Program-made: the position numbers and the translations under genes
Assembly (NCBI GenBank): GCA_009760855.2
Contig: WPIO01000023.1
Span: forward strand, 2,470,001 to 2,512,500
Length of the DNA: 42,500 nt
Direction: 5' to 3'
From: Cristatella mucedo
Taxonomy: Eukaryota > Bryozoa > Phylactolaemata > Cristatellidae
The notes under the pieces: generated by a model
Databases searched by the model: none
What the model saw: only the letters and a program-made list of their open reading frames with translations
What the model was told of the DNA's origin: nothing
Part shown: positions 1 through 10,446 of the stretch, one piece after another
Layout: each line of letters opens with the position of its first letter
How positions within the stretch are numbered: position 1 is the first letter of the stretch

Positions 1-423
1 GCAACTACCGGCGACGGCGTCGAGACGGAGCCGAAGATGAAGAAGAGGCCCCTAGCGAGCGGCGCCCTATCATTGTATAACTAGCCGGGACAATGGGGTT
101 GACACTCCAGCCAGTATCAATCACCTCAGCGACCTCCGCGTCCCATTGCTCACAACTCGAGAACGCGGATGCTCTTCACCCACTTCTTTTGTTCTCACAG
201 AAACCATCCAGCAAATCTAGGATGGCTGGTGGCGACAGCGACCTTTGGCAAGTGTTGCCCTATTCTCAAATTGCTAGCCGGAGCCATAGGGTTGACAGGC
301 CAGCCAATATCAATCACCTCATTGCCCTACGATGGCTGCGTCCTCGTGCTCTAGGACAGAGGTGTTTCCTGTTTAGCAGTTCTTATGCGCTCTAAAACTG
401 AGTCAGGCCGGCGCTGTGCTACA
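1..423 (+). repeat. Unknown 423-bp repeat, copy 1 (cut by window edge)
   Basis: Aligned by eye without net indels to 14363-14785 at about 92% identity. Each copy contains an internal repeat of about 50 bp spaced roughly 193 bp apart (near 77-130 and 270-323 here), sharing GGTTGACA, CCAGCCA and ATATCAATCACCTCA-like strings. No coding sequence is recognised. Similarity stops at 423, where LINE-A sequence begins. Copy 1 probably continues left of the window. Confidence 0.85.
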
Positions 424-644
424 CTATGCTGTAACGTAAGGATGCCAATATAATTAGTGATAGCATATACAGCGTCAGCAAGCCCATGCACACAAAGGGA
501 AATACAAATGGACTCATCAAATACTGTGAGGAGCAGGTGCAATTTTAGCTTCTTTTTAAATGTCACGTCAGATGGTATCGTGACATCAGTCGGAAGCGAG
601 TTCCAGGCTTAGGGAGAAATACTAAAGGCGCGTTTTCTAAAGGA

Positions 645-795
645 AAAAATATAAATAATTCATTTGTATAGCACCCCAAGAGAATTTAATCTCTCTTCAA
701 ACGCTTCGCATACGCTACGGGGCTCCTCGAGCCCACGACCTCAGCCAGACCTTGGCCGGGGCGAGCAGCGTTACCGCTGGACCAAACTAGCTCGG
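645..795 (-). mobile_element. SINE-A (tRNA-derived), full copy with 9-bp target duplication
   Basis: Flanked by TCTAAAGGA at 636-644 and 796-804. Read on the - strand it begins with a tRNA-like head holding an A-box-like TGGTCCAGCGGT and a B-box-like GGGCTCGAGGAGCC. It ends in a tail with GAGATTAAATTCTCT and GGTGCTATACAAATGAATT, closely parallel to the LINE-A 3' end, followed by an A/T-rich end. Length 151 bp. Confidence 0.85.
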
Positions 796-1231
796 TCTAA
801 AGGATTTAATTTTGTTTCGCGGTGCAGCTAAATGACTTCCGTCACAAAAGCTGGCGGTACCATGCGTAGCCGAATTTTGAATTTGTTCGGATGGAAAGGC
901 TGGAATAAGAGAATGAAGGGACTTAAAAGTGAGTCACGGAACCTTGAAGTCGTTACGCTGCTTGGTGCGACCAGGTGAAGGTCGATGAAAAGTAGTTAAA
1001 TGGCAATCCAACCGTGACGTTTGCGACACACAAGCCTAGCTGCAGTGTTTTGCACCAATTGTAAGCACCCTTTTGAATAGACCGGAAGACCTGCAAGGTG
1101 TGAGTTACAGAAGTCATGACGAGATATCAAAAATTTATGGACCAACTTGGATGTCTTATCCCTGCGTATTCAGGAGTTACATAGCTTAAAGTAGGGATAC
1201 TTGACAGTGGAGCTGATCTGATCGTCTAGTG

Positions 1232-1422
1232 CAGTGGTTCTTAAGCTTCGTTAGGCCACGACCCTTTAATACAATTCCTCATATTGTGGCGACCCCCAAA
1301 CATAAAATTACTGTGTGCAAAATGTGATGTGGAAATGCGTGTTTTCTGATGGTCTTAGACGACTCCTGCGAAGGGGCCTTTGACCCCCTAACGGGTCGCG
1401 ACACATAGGTTGAGAATCGCTG
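1232..1422. mobile_element. SPIN-like hAT non-autonomous element (MITE), 191 bp
   Basis: Starts CAGTGGTTCTTAAGC and, on the other strand, CAGCGATTCTCAACC: hAT-type terminal inverted repeats. It is flanked by 8-bp duplications GTCTAGTG (1224-1231) and GTCTAATG (1423-1430), the hAT target size. Internal strings such as GGGTCGCGAC, GGTCTTAGACGAC and AATACAATTCCTCAT resemble, from memory, the SPIN family of hAT elements known from tetrapods and some invertebrates. It has no coding capacity. Confidence 0.85.
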
Positions 1423-1505
1423 GTCTAATGAAAGGTCATGTTCAAATAATGATGCCCAGATTTTGTGCAGATGTTACAGGATATATTCTGGCCGAGCCCA
1501 TCTCT

Positions 1506-3139
1506 GTGCCTTGGTAGAAAGTGTTATTTCGCATTTCTCTATGCTTCACAAGTAACAAAAATGGCCATTGCTCCCCACAACCTCGGATAAAACACTTGAT
1601 GTTTACTTATATAACACGCAGTTGCAGTTGCGGTCAGAAGTGGGCTGCTAAATTCAAAATGCAAATTGTATAAACAATTTGTTTTTTTGTAAGCCACATT
1701 TCTAGTAAGCCATAACGTAATCACGATCAATACAATATTATTGTAAACACCGTAAAATGGTTCAGAACGTGATATGTCTACATTTATTGCTGATACTCAG
1801 AGGAAGTAGTTTAGGCATCGTATCAAACCGTCGGTCTGTTCGTTAATCCTTCGCAACTATTAATATCTTCCTTATCAACATTATCAACAGTAATATAAAT
1901 ACGAGAGCTTTAAGCCCAGCCCTTCTGCATTGGTGCAGCTGCCTTTGGTGGACGCATATGCGCATTCTTCTCAGATGTCATCACAAGGCTGCCAGCGCCC
2001 GACCGACGCAATTTGCTGCGTCTACGGCCAATATATCAAGTCAAGGCCACAAAAGTAGTCCGCAAAGCATTTCTTCAACACCCGTACCTTCCTCTGGCTC
2101 ACTCGGTGCACGTCCAAAAGGATTGCAACGACCTCGAGACCTGCTGGACGGACGCCCTGAGGCGTGATGCATCCTACTCGGAGGTTACTGGAGACTTTGA
2201 CACGATGACGTTATAGAAAGGGGTCTCTCAGACGGTTTTATCAAGTCTCCTGGTATATCTTCATCTGGAGCATTAGTAAAAGTCTTCACGTGGACTGAGT
2301 TCTTTGTGAGGCGCAAAGATGTCAAGTAGAAGCCAGCGGTGGACCAAGCCAGCGGATGACCTTGAAAGTTAATGGCGCCACCAATGGACTTCAATTATGG
2401 AATAACGTGAGCATAAATACATGTTAATTTTGATTCATTCATCATTTTATCTGACTGAAATTAAACCAACCAAATGGCAGTTTTCTGCTTTCTTATTTGA
2501 AGTGGATACATTTCAAATTTAGCACTGCCCTGGACACAAAAAAGTGCGGTTTTGTGAATAGCGGCAGTTTTCCATACTTTTGAGGCGTAGAGAAGTGTGA
2601 AAACTACCTTTTACCTAGGAACACGAGTTTATACACAGTGAATTTAATTAAATTCATTATCGACATGGCGTACGTTACGTATAGGTGCGATGATACCATC
2701 TTAATGACGTCGAACCCTTTTCCCGGTAGCAATCTATGGCGGGGTTATTTCCGGCACCGAACTCTTACTTTCCCGACTTCGACGTCAACAGGTACGCTCA
2801 GCGTCGCAAGTCGATACTTGTCTTGTTAGCAGCTCGTATGTTGTCTTTTGTAAATTCGTTTCCGAGACGTACCTGTGGTAAGGTGAGCTGGCGAGTTATA
2901 AATTCGAGAGTCTGTAAGTCATTCAAAAGCCCACATTCACGGAACCCCCCAGGAGATATCGCTCCGGCAAAGCGCCATTAAATGTGAGGCTGCGGTAATG
3001 AAAGCATGTGAGTACTGCTAAGTTTGCCCATGTTATCTCATACACGAGTCTTAAAGGTCACCGCGTTCCGTTTAATTCGTAGCCCCTTCGTCCATTTCGC
3101 CGCCCAGTTGACACCAGAGAGTGAAGCTTGAACTCTCTA
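1506..3139. other. CpG-rich intergenic stretch, no gene recognised
   Basis: Short open frames only. Region 1960-2200 is slightly Cys/His-containing in two frames, but nothing firm can be assigned. CpG is frequent (about 50 in 1981-2880 by hand count). Confidence 0.5.
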
Positions 3140-3385
3140 ATAATAATAATAATACATTTAATTAATTGGCCTCAGAGAACTCAATCTCTTTATAGGCGCT
3201 TTAAAATTGCTGCGAAGAAAGCACGATCGAATGGTTAATAGTAGCATGCTCAATAAACAACGAGAATAACATGGTTTGGGTGACATGCACAGGGTCGGCA
3301 TGCAACTATGGTTAGTGGCAGCATGCACAGTGTGCCCGCATAAGCACATAAAGAACAAATCACAGGTACCTGCTAAATAGTGCAC
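3140..3385 (-). mobile_element. LINE-A 3' end
   Basis: (TAA)n at 3140-3155, followed by the complement of the LINE-A tail (gagaactcaatctcttta, aggcgcttta) and the 3' UTR strings shared with 36121-36350: 'aataacatgg', 'gacatgcacagggtc', 'ggttagtggcagcatgcacag'. 5'-truncated. Confidence 0.85.
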
Positions 3386-4252
3386 TCCCATATTAGCCTT
3401 CACTTTTCAGCCAGAGCCGCAGCAGTCGGTATTATCGTAGGATGACTTTCAACATCCGCGAACTGTCAAGAACGGCGTAACAATAAATCTTGGATGCCTT
3501 TTGTCGACGCAAGTCGAGATGGTTACGGTCACTGGTAGCTGACGCAGCACGCAGCTTGGCATCGGTCTGCAGAACGCACACGTCCAGCACCAGCCGGGTG
3601 CACCGGGACTCGCTCCAGTACTTACACGAGCATCGAGTCACGCTATGGAATTGAGCCCAGTGTTAGCGGGAGCGGGAGCAACAAGTCCTGCCAGCCAAGC
3701 CGGAGAGCCCGAGCTGAGTGCACGGTGAGTGCGCAGTGAGTTCTCTGCGAAAAGTGTTCGCTCTCAGACCGACGGAAGAAGAAGATGGCCTGCGGTCGTT
3801 ACGTTTATTCAGATCCTATTCCCGTACAAAAAAGTGTTCGCTTTTTATTCAAATTGCACTCCAATAAGAAAGTGCTATCCTGCCCGACACCTTGAATGTT
3901 ATAATCTTATAACTGCACGGCAGATGATGCAATGCAGTCAGATATTTCTGCGCACTCGCCGCCGCTTGGGCAACGGGCAAAAAATCTTCCCTACGGAAGC
4001 GCGACTCCAACCAGCGAGGGATGCTAGCTAGCTAAGCGTGCTTGCGTTTGCATTAAGTTCTCCAATGTCAGACTAAGGGATAGCATACTTTTTATAAGAA
4101 AAAATATTAATAAGAATTTAAGTGTTTAGTAAAAAGAACAATTTAGATTCAGCAAGCTCTGATAATTAACTGGATAATCCTCTGGATTGTAGGCTACGTT
4201 AGTCATACTGAGCTAGCTTTCGGACTGGAATCTCAGTTTCCCTCTAATTTGC
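3386..4252. other. No gene recognised
   Basis: CpG-rich, with only short frames and no repeat family that I can link to the rest of the window. Confidence 0.4.
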
Positions 4253-4355
4253 CCCTCCCCCTGACAATCATGTAGCCCCTCCCCCTAAAAGTCATGTAGC
4301 CCCTCCCATGAAGTCAAGTAGCCCCTCCCCTGATAGTTAAGTGGCCCCTTCCTGG
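4253..4355. repeat. Minisatellite, about 4 units of 25-28 bp
   Basis: The string TAGCCCCTCCCC recurs with spacers resembling 'tgaaagtcatg' (4270s, 4300s, 4320s), giving a pyrimidine-rich tandem repeat. Confidence 0.7.
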
Positions 4356-4431
4356 TGGCCACCTGGCTAGAGAAATAGGTCGAGCGGCGTGCCTTCGGTG
4401 CTAACTTTCAAGATGCTAGTCCGAAGTTATT

Positions 4432-4592
4432 CATTTTGTTTTCATTTTTTCATTTTCATTTTGTTATTCATGTTTTTCATTTTGTTTGTTTTTCAAGCAT
4501 GATTTTACTTACCATTTAATTGCATTTCCCTTTGCTGCAAATGTAAAGCGCCTAGAAAGAGATTAAGTTATCTGAGGGCGCTTTATCAAGTA

Positions 4593-4627
<35 letters not shown>
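4432..4627 (+). mobile_element. LINE-A 3' end with (ATT)n tail
   Basis: Contains 'tttttcaagcatgattttact', 'gcaaatgtaaagcgcctag', 'agagattaagttatctgag', 'ggcgctttatcaagtacatt' and then (ATT)n from 4597. It is the same tail as the antisense copy at 36121, on the + strand and 5'-truncated. Confidence 0.88.
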
Positions 4628-4628
<1 letters not shown>

Positions 4629-4883
4629 GAACTACTAGAAGGCTACCGCACTTTGTTGAGTAGCTTAAGAAGGAGTGGTGTGCCTTCGGCCCCCACGCTC
4701 AGGGTGGTTTCTATAGACGGCTGTTTTGATTTCTCTTAAAAGTGCGATTTCCAAAAAGCACTTTTTCGATATGTCTAATAGTGCTTGCCGAGCGGGGCGA
4801 AAATTCGTAGAACAGCTCCGCCCTCTCAAAATAGATGTGCAGATTTTTAATGAAGCGGGTGAGTAGAAAGAGGCTACTGGTAG

Positions 4884-4907
4884 TCTCGAGCCGTCGGCGG
4901 CTCGAGA
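4884..4907. repeat. Short palindrome (9-bp arms, 4-nt loop)
   Basis: CTCGAGCCG, TCGG, CGGCTCGAG. The pairing continues imperfectly outward. It lies about 65 bp left of the larger hairpin at 4971. Confidence 0.7.
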
Positions 4908-4970
4908 GTAACTCAAGGCTTGCCCCGAATGAAGAACGGCAATTGTTAAAAGCTGCCCAGAAGCTTTGCG

Positions 4971-5022
4971 TGGCGGATTTTAAATATAAGGCAGCGACCT
5001 GCCTTATATTTAAAATCCGCCA
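4971..5022. repeat. Perfect 24-bp hairpin with 4-nt loop
   Basis: Arms 4971-4994 and 4999-5022 are exact reverse complements; the loop is CGAC. The arm begins TGGCGGATTTTAAATATAAG. No spacer and no mismatches, so it is either a very recent or a constrained fold-back. Confidence 0.95.
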
Positions 5023-5439
5023 GGATCAGCATAGCTGCCTGCTTGGTGCCCGAAGAGCCTAGCATCGCCCTGGCGGCAGTGCAGTGCCATCCTCCGTTGC
5101 CCACTTTCCAGACCCTTGCCGGCGGGAGGGGTGGGGGGGACAGACAGGGAGGAGATGCTTGCCTTGCAGCTCGTGCAAGCATCGCCAGCGCCGGGGCACG
5201 ACGCTGGTCACGACCTTATAGACACACCTACTGATTCTGTCCTTGCTGCTATTTAGTTCTCCAGCGGATCTCGATTGCAGACACGAAAGTTGCCTGAAAC
5301 GCACAGTCGCGTACCTAATTTCAATGGAGTTTCTCACAACCGGTTTACAGGGTCTCACAGCTAGAGTTCAAAGCTAAAAGAAAGCTGTAGTGACAGGAGC
5401 AGCCATTCGCCTCTTGCTGGTCGCAGGAGGCAAGAGTCC
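5023..5439. other. CpG-rich stretch, no gene recognised
   Basis: Only overlapping open frames on both strands, as expected from GC-rich DNA; none is recognisable. Confidence 0.4.
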
Positions 5440-5535
5440 TTGACCACGCTTCCTTTACAGCATATGTAAAGTGTCTAGGAAGAGAATAAGTTCTCCCAGG
5501 ATGGTATACCAGTGTATCATTATTATTGTTATTGA
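5440..5535 (+). mobile_element. LINE-A tail fragment
   Basis: 'atgtaaagtgtctaggaag', 'gagaataagttctccc' and a degraded (ATT)n, all matching the LINE-A 3' terminus. Confidence 0.75.
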
Positions 5536-6550
5536 TTGGCAGTACTCACATCATTCTCTGTACGTTTTGTGAAAATAATTGATCACCAACAGTACACTGT
5601 GGCTGTGATCACTTAGCGCTTTGGCAGCCTATTGAAAAATATAGCTAATTTTGAGTCCACCTCAGTCAATAGCCGGAGTGACCAGTAAAGATATTGCTGA
5701 ATTTAATATGCCTGCATGAGTGCAAAAGCGAAGAAATACTATTTTTAATTTGTAACCGAAAGAAATTTCTAGAACTTGCTTACATACTTTAGGTTCGTAT
5801 TTTTTTAGGGAGGTTGACCAAGACATTTCAAAATAATTTTGTCGACATCTACACTTGCCGACTTGTCGACAGCAATACTCTAGCGAGACCTCTTATGTTT
5901 ACGTTAGTCTTTGCTTTGTTATTGTTGTTTGGTTGGTGCTTCACAGTGAGACCGGAGTGACATGGAAGATGAGAAAATTTGAACTGCTTCCTATCCATAA
6001 ACGGCCCTGCAATCATATTAGGATGAGCCAAAATAATCATTTCATTTTTCCGTGTGACACTACGATGTAGCTAGCGAGGATAAACTAGTCGTTCGCTGAG
6101 CAGCTCGCTGTAGCTCGATCAAAATCCAATTGGTGAGCAATCGGCAGCCAGCTGCTTTTATCTCCCGCAGGACAACGAGGCCATGCGAGAGGAACGGCGG
6201 AATTTTGAAGGATACTCGAGGATTTAAATAGCTAAGAAATATCAACAAGGGAAAGGACGTCGGAGAAAGAAGTACCGTAGTTGACAGCATGAGAAACGAA
6301 ACCGTAGCATCGCAGCAGAAAAATTTCGGAAGAAAGTCTACAACCCTCACGGCTACTACACGTGGCTGACGATCTCCGTCTGACCACCCGCTGTATTGCC
6401 ATATCAATTCACTGCTGTCAGACGAGCAGAAAGCCTACACATTTCCCAGATATTAATTAGTATCGAGGCCATAGTTTCAGCTAAAGATTGATGCAAAGTA
6501 AACGTAAATGTCAGGATACTCAACAGCTATTTCTAGAGGCAGAAAAACTT
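5536..6550. other. No gene recognised
   Basis: AT-richer, with short frames only. A 115-codon frame at 6060-6407 (-) shows no family features. Confidence 0.4.
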
Positions 6551-6737
6551 AAATAAATAAATAAATCCTAGCTGATTAAACAGCCTCTTTTTATATAGCG
6601 GCAGAAGAGCCTTTACGGCGATCACCATCGTTTGCAGTGGCGATAAAGAATCGCCCACCGCAGGAATCTAACCCACGACCTCGGGACCGAGGTCGTGAAA
6701 GCAACTGCCTTACCTAGTGTGCCATCACGGCTCACCA
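6551..6737 (-). mobile_element. SINE-B (tRNA-derived), full copy
   Basis: Reverse complement of 10207-10388 at roughly 90% identity. The tRNA-like head (GGTGAGCCGTGATGGC..., A box TGGCACACTAGG, weakened B box) is followed by 'gcgattctttatcgccac' and a tail 'ggctgtttaatcagctagga' plus (TTTA)n. In this copy 6673-6697 is an almost perfect palindrome (CACGACCTCGG GA CCGAGGTCGTG). Confidence 0.88.
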
Positions 6738-8249
6738 CTTATGAGGTTGTCAACGCTCTTGCATCGGGCAATAACAAAGTACCTGCTAAAGGGAATCGGC
6801 TCTATAACCTGTATCATAAGCGCAAAAATCTCACCACTTGACTTTTGTGCCATTGGTTTCTACTTTAAATATCGGCGTTTGAAAGGACTTTATGCTCTGT
6901 TTAGTAGCAAACTTTTCCCCATTCGCCAAAAGCACTATGTGGTGCCTCTGCTACAGCTTTTCCATGTAACTTAATTAGCAAGATGTGTCAATTTGCTCTC
7001 TACACATCGGTTGTTGCACTTGTCCTTCAACATGTATCGTGGCAGTTAGTTTGCGTTTGTGAGGACTGCAGACATGCATACACACAGAGAGCTGAACGGA
7101 ATATTACCCGCTATACAACGCCGATACATTACGCTGTTCGGCTATGGCTGAGTTCTAAAAAATATCTGCTCAAGACCGCTACGCATAAAACGTAAGTCGT
7201 AGGCTTGAGTCCTGCAGCAGCCAACTGAGAATGAGTTGCTGTAAGCAAGATTGCAGCCTCTATGGTTCCTCTGTCGCTAAATAAATGAGACTGGTGGTTC
7301 TAACCAAATGCTACTTACTTGAACGTGCACGAAACCGTTTATTCTTTACTGGGAATACTGTTATTCTGTTTTCCTTCACCAGGTTTGGTAGACATTTTGC
7401 AAAGTGTGCACAACTAACGCCTGAATTAACGTCTAGCAGTAGGCCACAAATAGCAAGACAAATGAATTGCGCCCATCAGAAAAAATGCTAATAATTACCT
7501 GTATATTCTGACTATACCAAATGCTACTACTCCATCAACCTAATCGAAAGCGTGCAACAGTATACACGGACGGATGTCTAATAAATTGGTGATTTGTTAC
7601 CCAAACGCTTAGGCTTAGCAATAACAGCCTCCACAATGAACAGCACTACATAGATATAATGATCTAAGTATATACATGATTATATATATATATATATATA
7701 AATATATATATACTAAATATATATATATATATCATATATTTTTTAATGCCAAGCTCGATATATAAAGTAGGTCTGCTGCGATAAAATTTAAAGCTTTCCC
7801 GTATAAATATCTGAACCAGTCACGAGCTACATCGTAAATAGAAAACTCGTGAGTTAATCACTTGCTAATGCCTCTCATAGCTGTGGTCATATATTAATTT
7901 TGATGAGAGTACTCGGCAAGGCAACTTGTGTATTCTCCACTGCTCAGGCTAATAACGTGCCGCTTACTAGTCGTCTCAATTTTCTAACTCACACACCTAT
8001 TTGATTGCAGGAGAAACCTAACTCAAACATTAAGCAATCATGGCTTCGACCGACTGATATGATGCCCGACTCTACGTACCCCATTCCTTATCCTACTGGC
8101 TAAAGTTCCTGCCGCTCTACGAGGCCTGAAGGCAATGGCCGTGCAACGACGTAGTGGTAGTCAACAAAACCTGCAGAAGTAGCTAACGCTAAAGAACAAT
8201 AAGCGAAAGTGCCTTGGCAATAAAAAGCCGACCAGCATACAGATACTAG
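6738..8249. other. No gene; AT-rich, holds a (TA)n run
   Basis: Short frames only. A TA microsatellite lies at 7679-7738 and nothing else is recognisable. Confidence 0.4.
7679..7738. repeat. (TA)n microsatellite
   Basis: Interrupted alternating TA for about 60 bp. Confidence 0.95.
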
Positions 8250-9960
8250 CGTCATTTAATGTATTGCAATATATTTTCATCTGTAACTCCACGATGACTA
8301 AGTGGGTGTTACACAGTAGAATTTTGTATAGCGCATTCGCAGAGAAAACGGCTTTCGGTACGCATTCAGTAGCCAACAGACTTTATCTCACGAAAAAAGA
8401 GAACGTGAAAAGCATAGCTGACTCCGGAGACCTGTTATGGTAGTGAGTGGCACGGAAATATCAGTTCAGGACTGCTGGAAAGGATGTGCCATAGTCAGCA
8501 GCAGAAGAGTATATGTCGTTAAGTTAGCATTGTGGAATTGAATCCACAGTCTAGGACCTGCAGAGCAAAAGCTTGTGTCGCCTACGGTCTTTAAGTGGAG
8601 CAATGGAATAACTAGCGTATTTTTCATGGATAATAATAATAATAATAATTCACTTGATAAAGCGCCCTCAGAGAACTCGAGGGTACGAGGAGGCTGAAAC
8701 TGGTGCACCAGTAGAGCTAGTTATGAAGGATCCAAGCCGTGGCAGGCCGTGTGGGTTAGCGTAGGAGCTGTGCTCAACATTCATTGATCAACCGGCAGCC
8801 ATCCACGCTCTTTCAGCAAAGGAGGCACGTAGTCAAACCTCTGGGATTTAAACTAGCCTTATAACCATATTAATTACCAGCTGCATTGGTCTAATGGCTT
8901 TTTCGGTAGCCCAGCCAAAATGGAATTGCAAAAATATAGCAAAGACAGAATTAGGGAGCTATTTAAAGTCTTAGCTAGCCAACGTGGTACACTGTCCCTA
9001 AACTTAGGCAGGGATCGGGTGTGATGGCCAGCACTAAAGGCAAGCTTCTTAGGGAACTTTCAAAATTTAGGCAGCTGTCAAAGTCGACACCTAAATTCTG
9101 AGCACACGGCGACGGTCCCACAATAGCATCAGCTGTTAGAAGAGCAAAGCCTTCTAGTCTAGCCACACGCTTGGGGTTTCCTATGAGTGGCCGTTCCGTT
9201 TATCATCGTTTAGTTTAAGGAAATCGACATCTTTGATCGAATGTCTGCTAGGTAAGCATTTAGTTACCATTCTCTGCAGCAGATTCCGACGCTTTAAATA
9301 AAAAATACAGCTGAGCATGGTCCAAAAATTAATTGCCGATTCCATGGGCCCGAATCATTATCCTCACCGGTTCAGTAAAAATGGAGAATAGCAAATGACT
9401 GGTGACGAACCCTTGCGGGACTTTACATATCTGGTCTAGTGAATGAGACCTGACCCTCACACGACACGAATTGAAAACGAGCGGATAACTACGATTTGAA
9501 TCACGCCAGTGCCTCATCTGCCAGACCGATCGTAGTTCTCTATTATTCAAGAAAGATAGCATGATCAACAGCGTCGAAGACTGCTGATAGATCTAGCAGC
9601 GCTAGGGCAGTGACATTCCCGTCATCGTTGCTGCATAGGATTACACGGAGACAAGTAGTTTTAGTGGAGTGGTGTCGATTGAATTCCGACTGAAATGCTT
9701 CTGATAATATATACTTGTCAGTGATTGCTTCAAGCTGTTCAGTGACAATATTTTAAGAATATTTGACGAAAAGGGACAAAGGAAAACAGGTTAACAGTTC
9801 GCTAGAACCTCCATATCTAATCCAGGCTTTTTAAGTATCGTTCTAACGATGGCTGATTTGATAGACTTGGGTACAGCCCCGTTGGACAGAGAAGCATTGA
9901 AAAAATCTCAGTTATGGCTGGGCTAAGTTTGTCTGCCAGAGAAGATCATAGAGGGGATTG
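8250..9960 (-). mobile_element. LINE-B (CR1/L2-type) relic, 5'-truncated
   Basis: Read right to left on the - strand it gives successive reverse transcriptase pieces: VPKSIKSAIV..LKKPGLD near 9860-9800, EAITDKYILSEAFQSEFNRH near 9740-9690, ALLDLSAVFDAVDHA near 9600-9560, a VPQG...LLFSIF block near 9430-9380, NLGVDFD near 9090, and SAGPRLW near 8560. The 3' end (8250-8460) matches the LINE-B ends at 28235 and 41180. The frame is broken many times, and 8633-8682 is foreign LINE-A tail. Confidence 0.85.
8633..8682 (-). mobile_element. Tiny LINE-A or SINE-A tail inserted in LINE-B
   Basis: 'aataataataataattcact', 'tgataaagcgccctcagaga' and 'actc' are the complement of the last ~35 bp of LINE-A plus (ATT)n. 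They interrupt a LINE-B stretch that is continuous at 27814-27900. Confidence 0.75.
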
Positions 9961-10206
9961 TATAGGGTCTTCAGGAAACGAACTCTTTTTACTAAACTTT
10001 ATTGTGGTAACCACATCGCATGCAAAAAACCTCTGAAAATCTCATCAACAAAATTTGCAATTTTTGATTCAAAACTTGCTTTAGTTGGACGAGCTTTACG
10101 GAGACACGTGTGTGGGCAATTTTTCAGAGAAAAAGGCTGAACACTTTCGACCAAGCCGTTAATGCGTCATCGCCTGCTATCTATTACCCTCACATGCTTA
10201 ATGCTT

Positions 10207-10388
10207 GGTGAGCCGTGATGGCAAACTAGGTAAGGCAGTTGCTTTCACGACATCGGGACCGAGGTCGTGGGTTCAATTCCTGCCGTTGGCGATTCTTTAT
10301 CGCCACTGCAAGCGGTGATGATAGCCGTAAAGGCTCTTCTGTCGCTATACAAAAAAGGCTGTTTAATCAGCTAGGATTTATTTATTTA
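10207..10388 (+). mobile_element. SINE-B (tRNA-derived), full copy
   Basis: Head GGTGAGCCGTGATGGCAAAC with an A box (TGGCAAACTAGG) and a B box (GGTTCAATTCC), body 'gattctttatcgccactgc', tail 'ggctgtttaatcagctagga' and (TTTA)n. A partial repeat of the body follows at 10408-10446. RNA polymerase III promoter elements are inside the head. Confidence 0.88.
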
Positions 10389-10446
10389 CGGTGAGTGATA
10401 TTTTGTTGTCGCTGCAAGCTGCGGTGATAGCCTTTAAGGCTCTGCA

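Larger units (their letters stand above)
430..1505 (-). mobile_element. LINE-A (L2-like) relic, interrupted by a SINE and a hAT MITE
   Basis: Parallels the - strand reverse transcriptase copy at 36121-37501 segment by segment: the C-terminal FKKKLK...HLL stretch, the 'agttccaggct' block, the 'tgcaccaattgtaagc' block, the 'gtggagctgat' block and 'cccagattttgtgcagatg'. Many stops and frameshifts. SINE-A (645-795) and a hAT MITE (1232-1422) are inserted in it, each with a target duplication. It is therefore older than both. Confidence 0.85.

Noticed and set aside
1958-2216. Cys/Trp-containing frames reminiscent of a domain seen in some transposon-linked proteins
   Set aside because: The resemblance needs frame switching and matches only a few residues; too weak to annotate.
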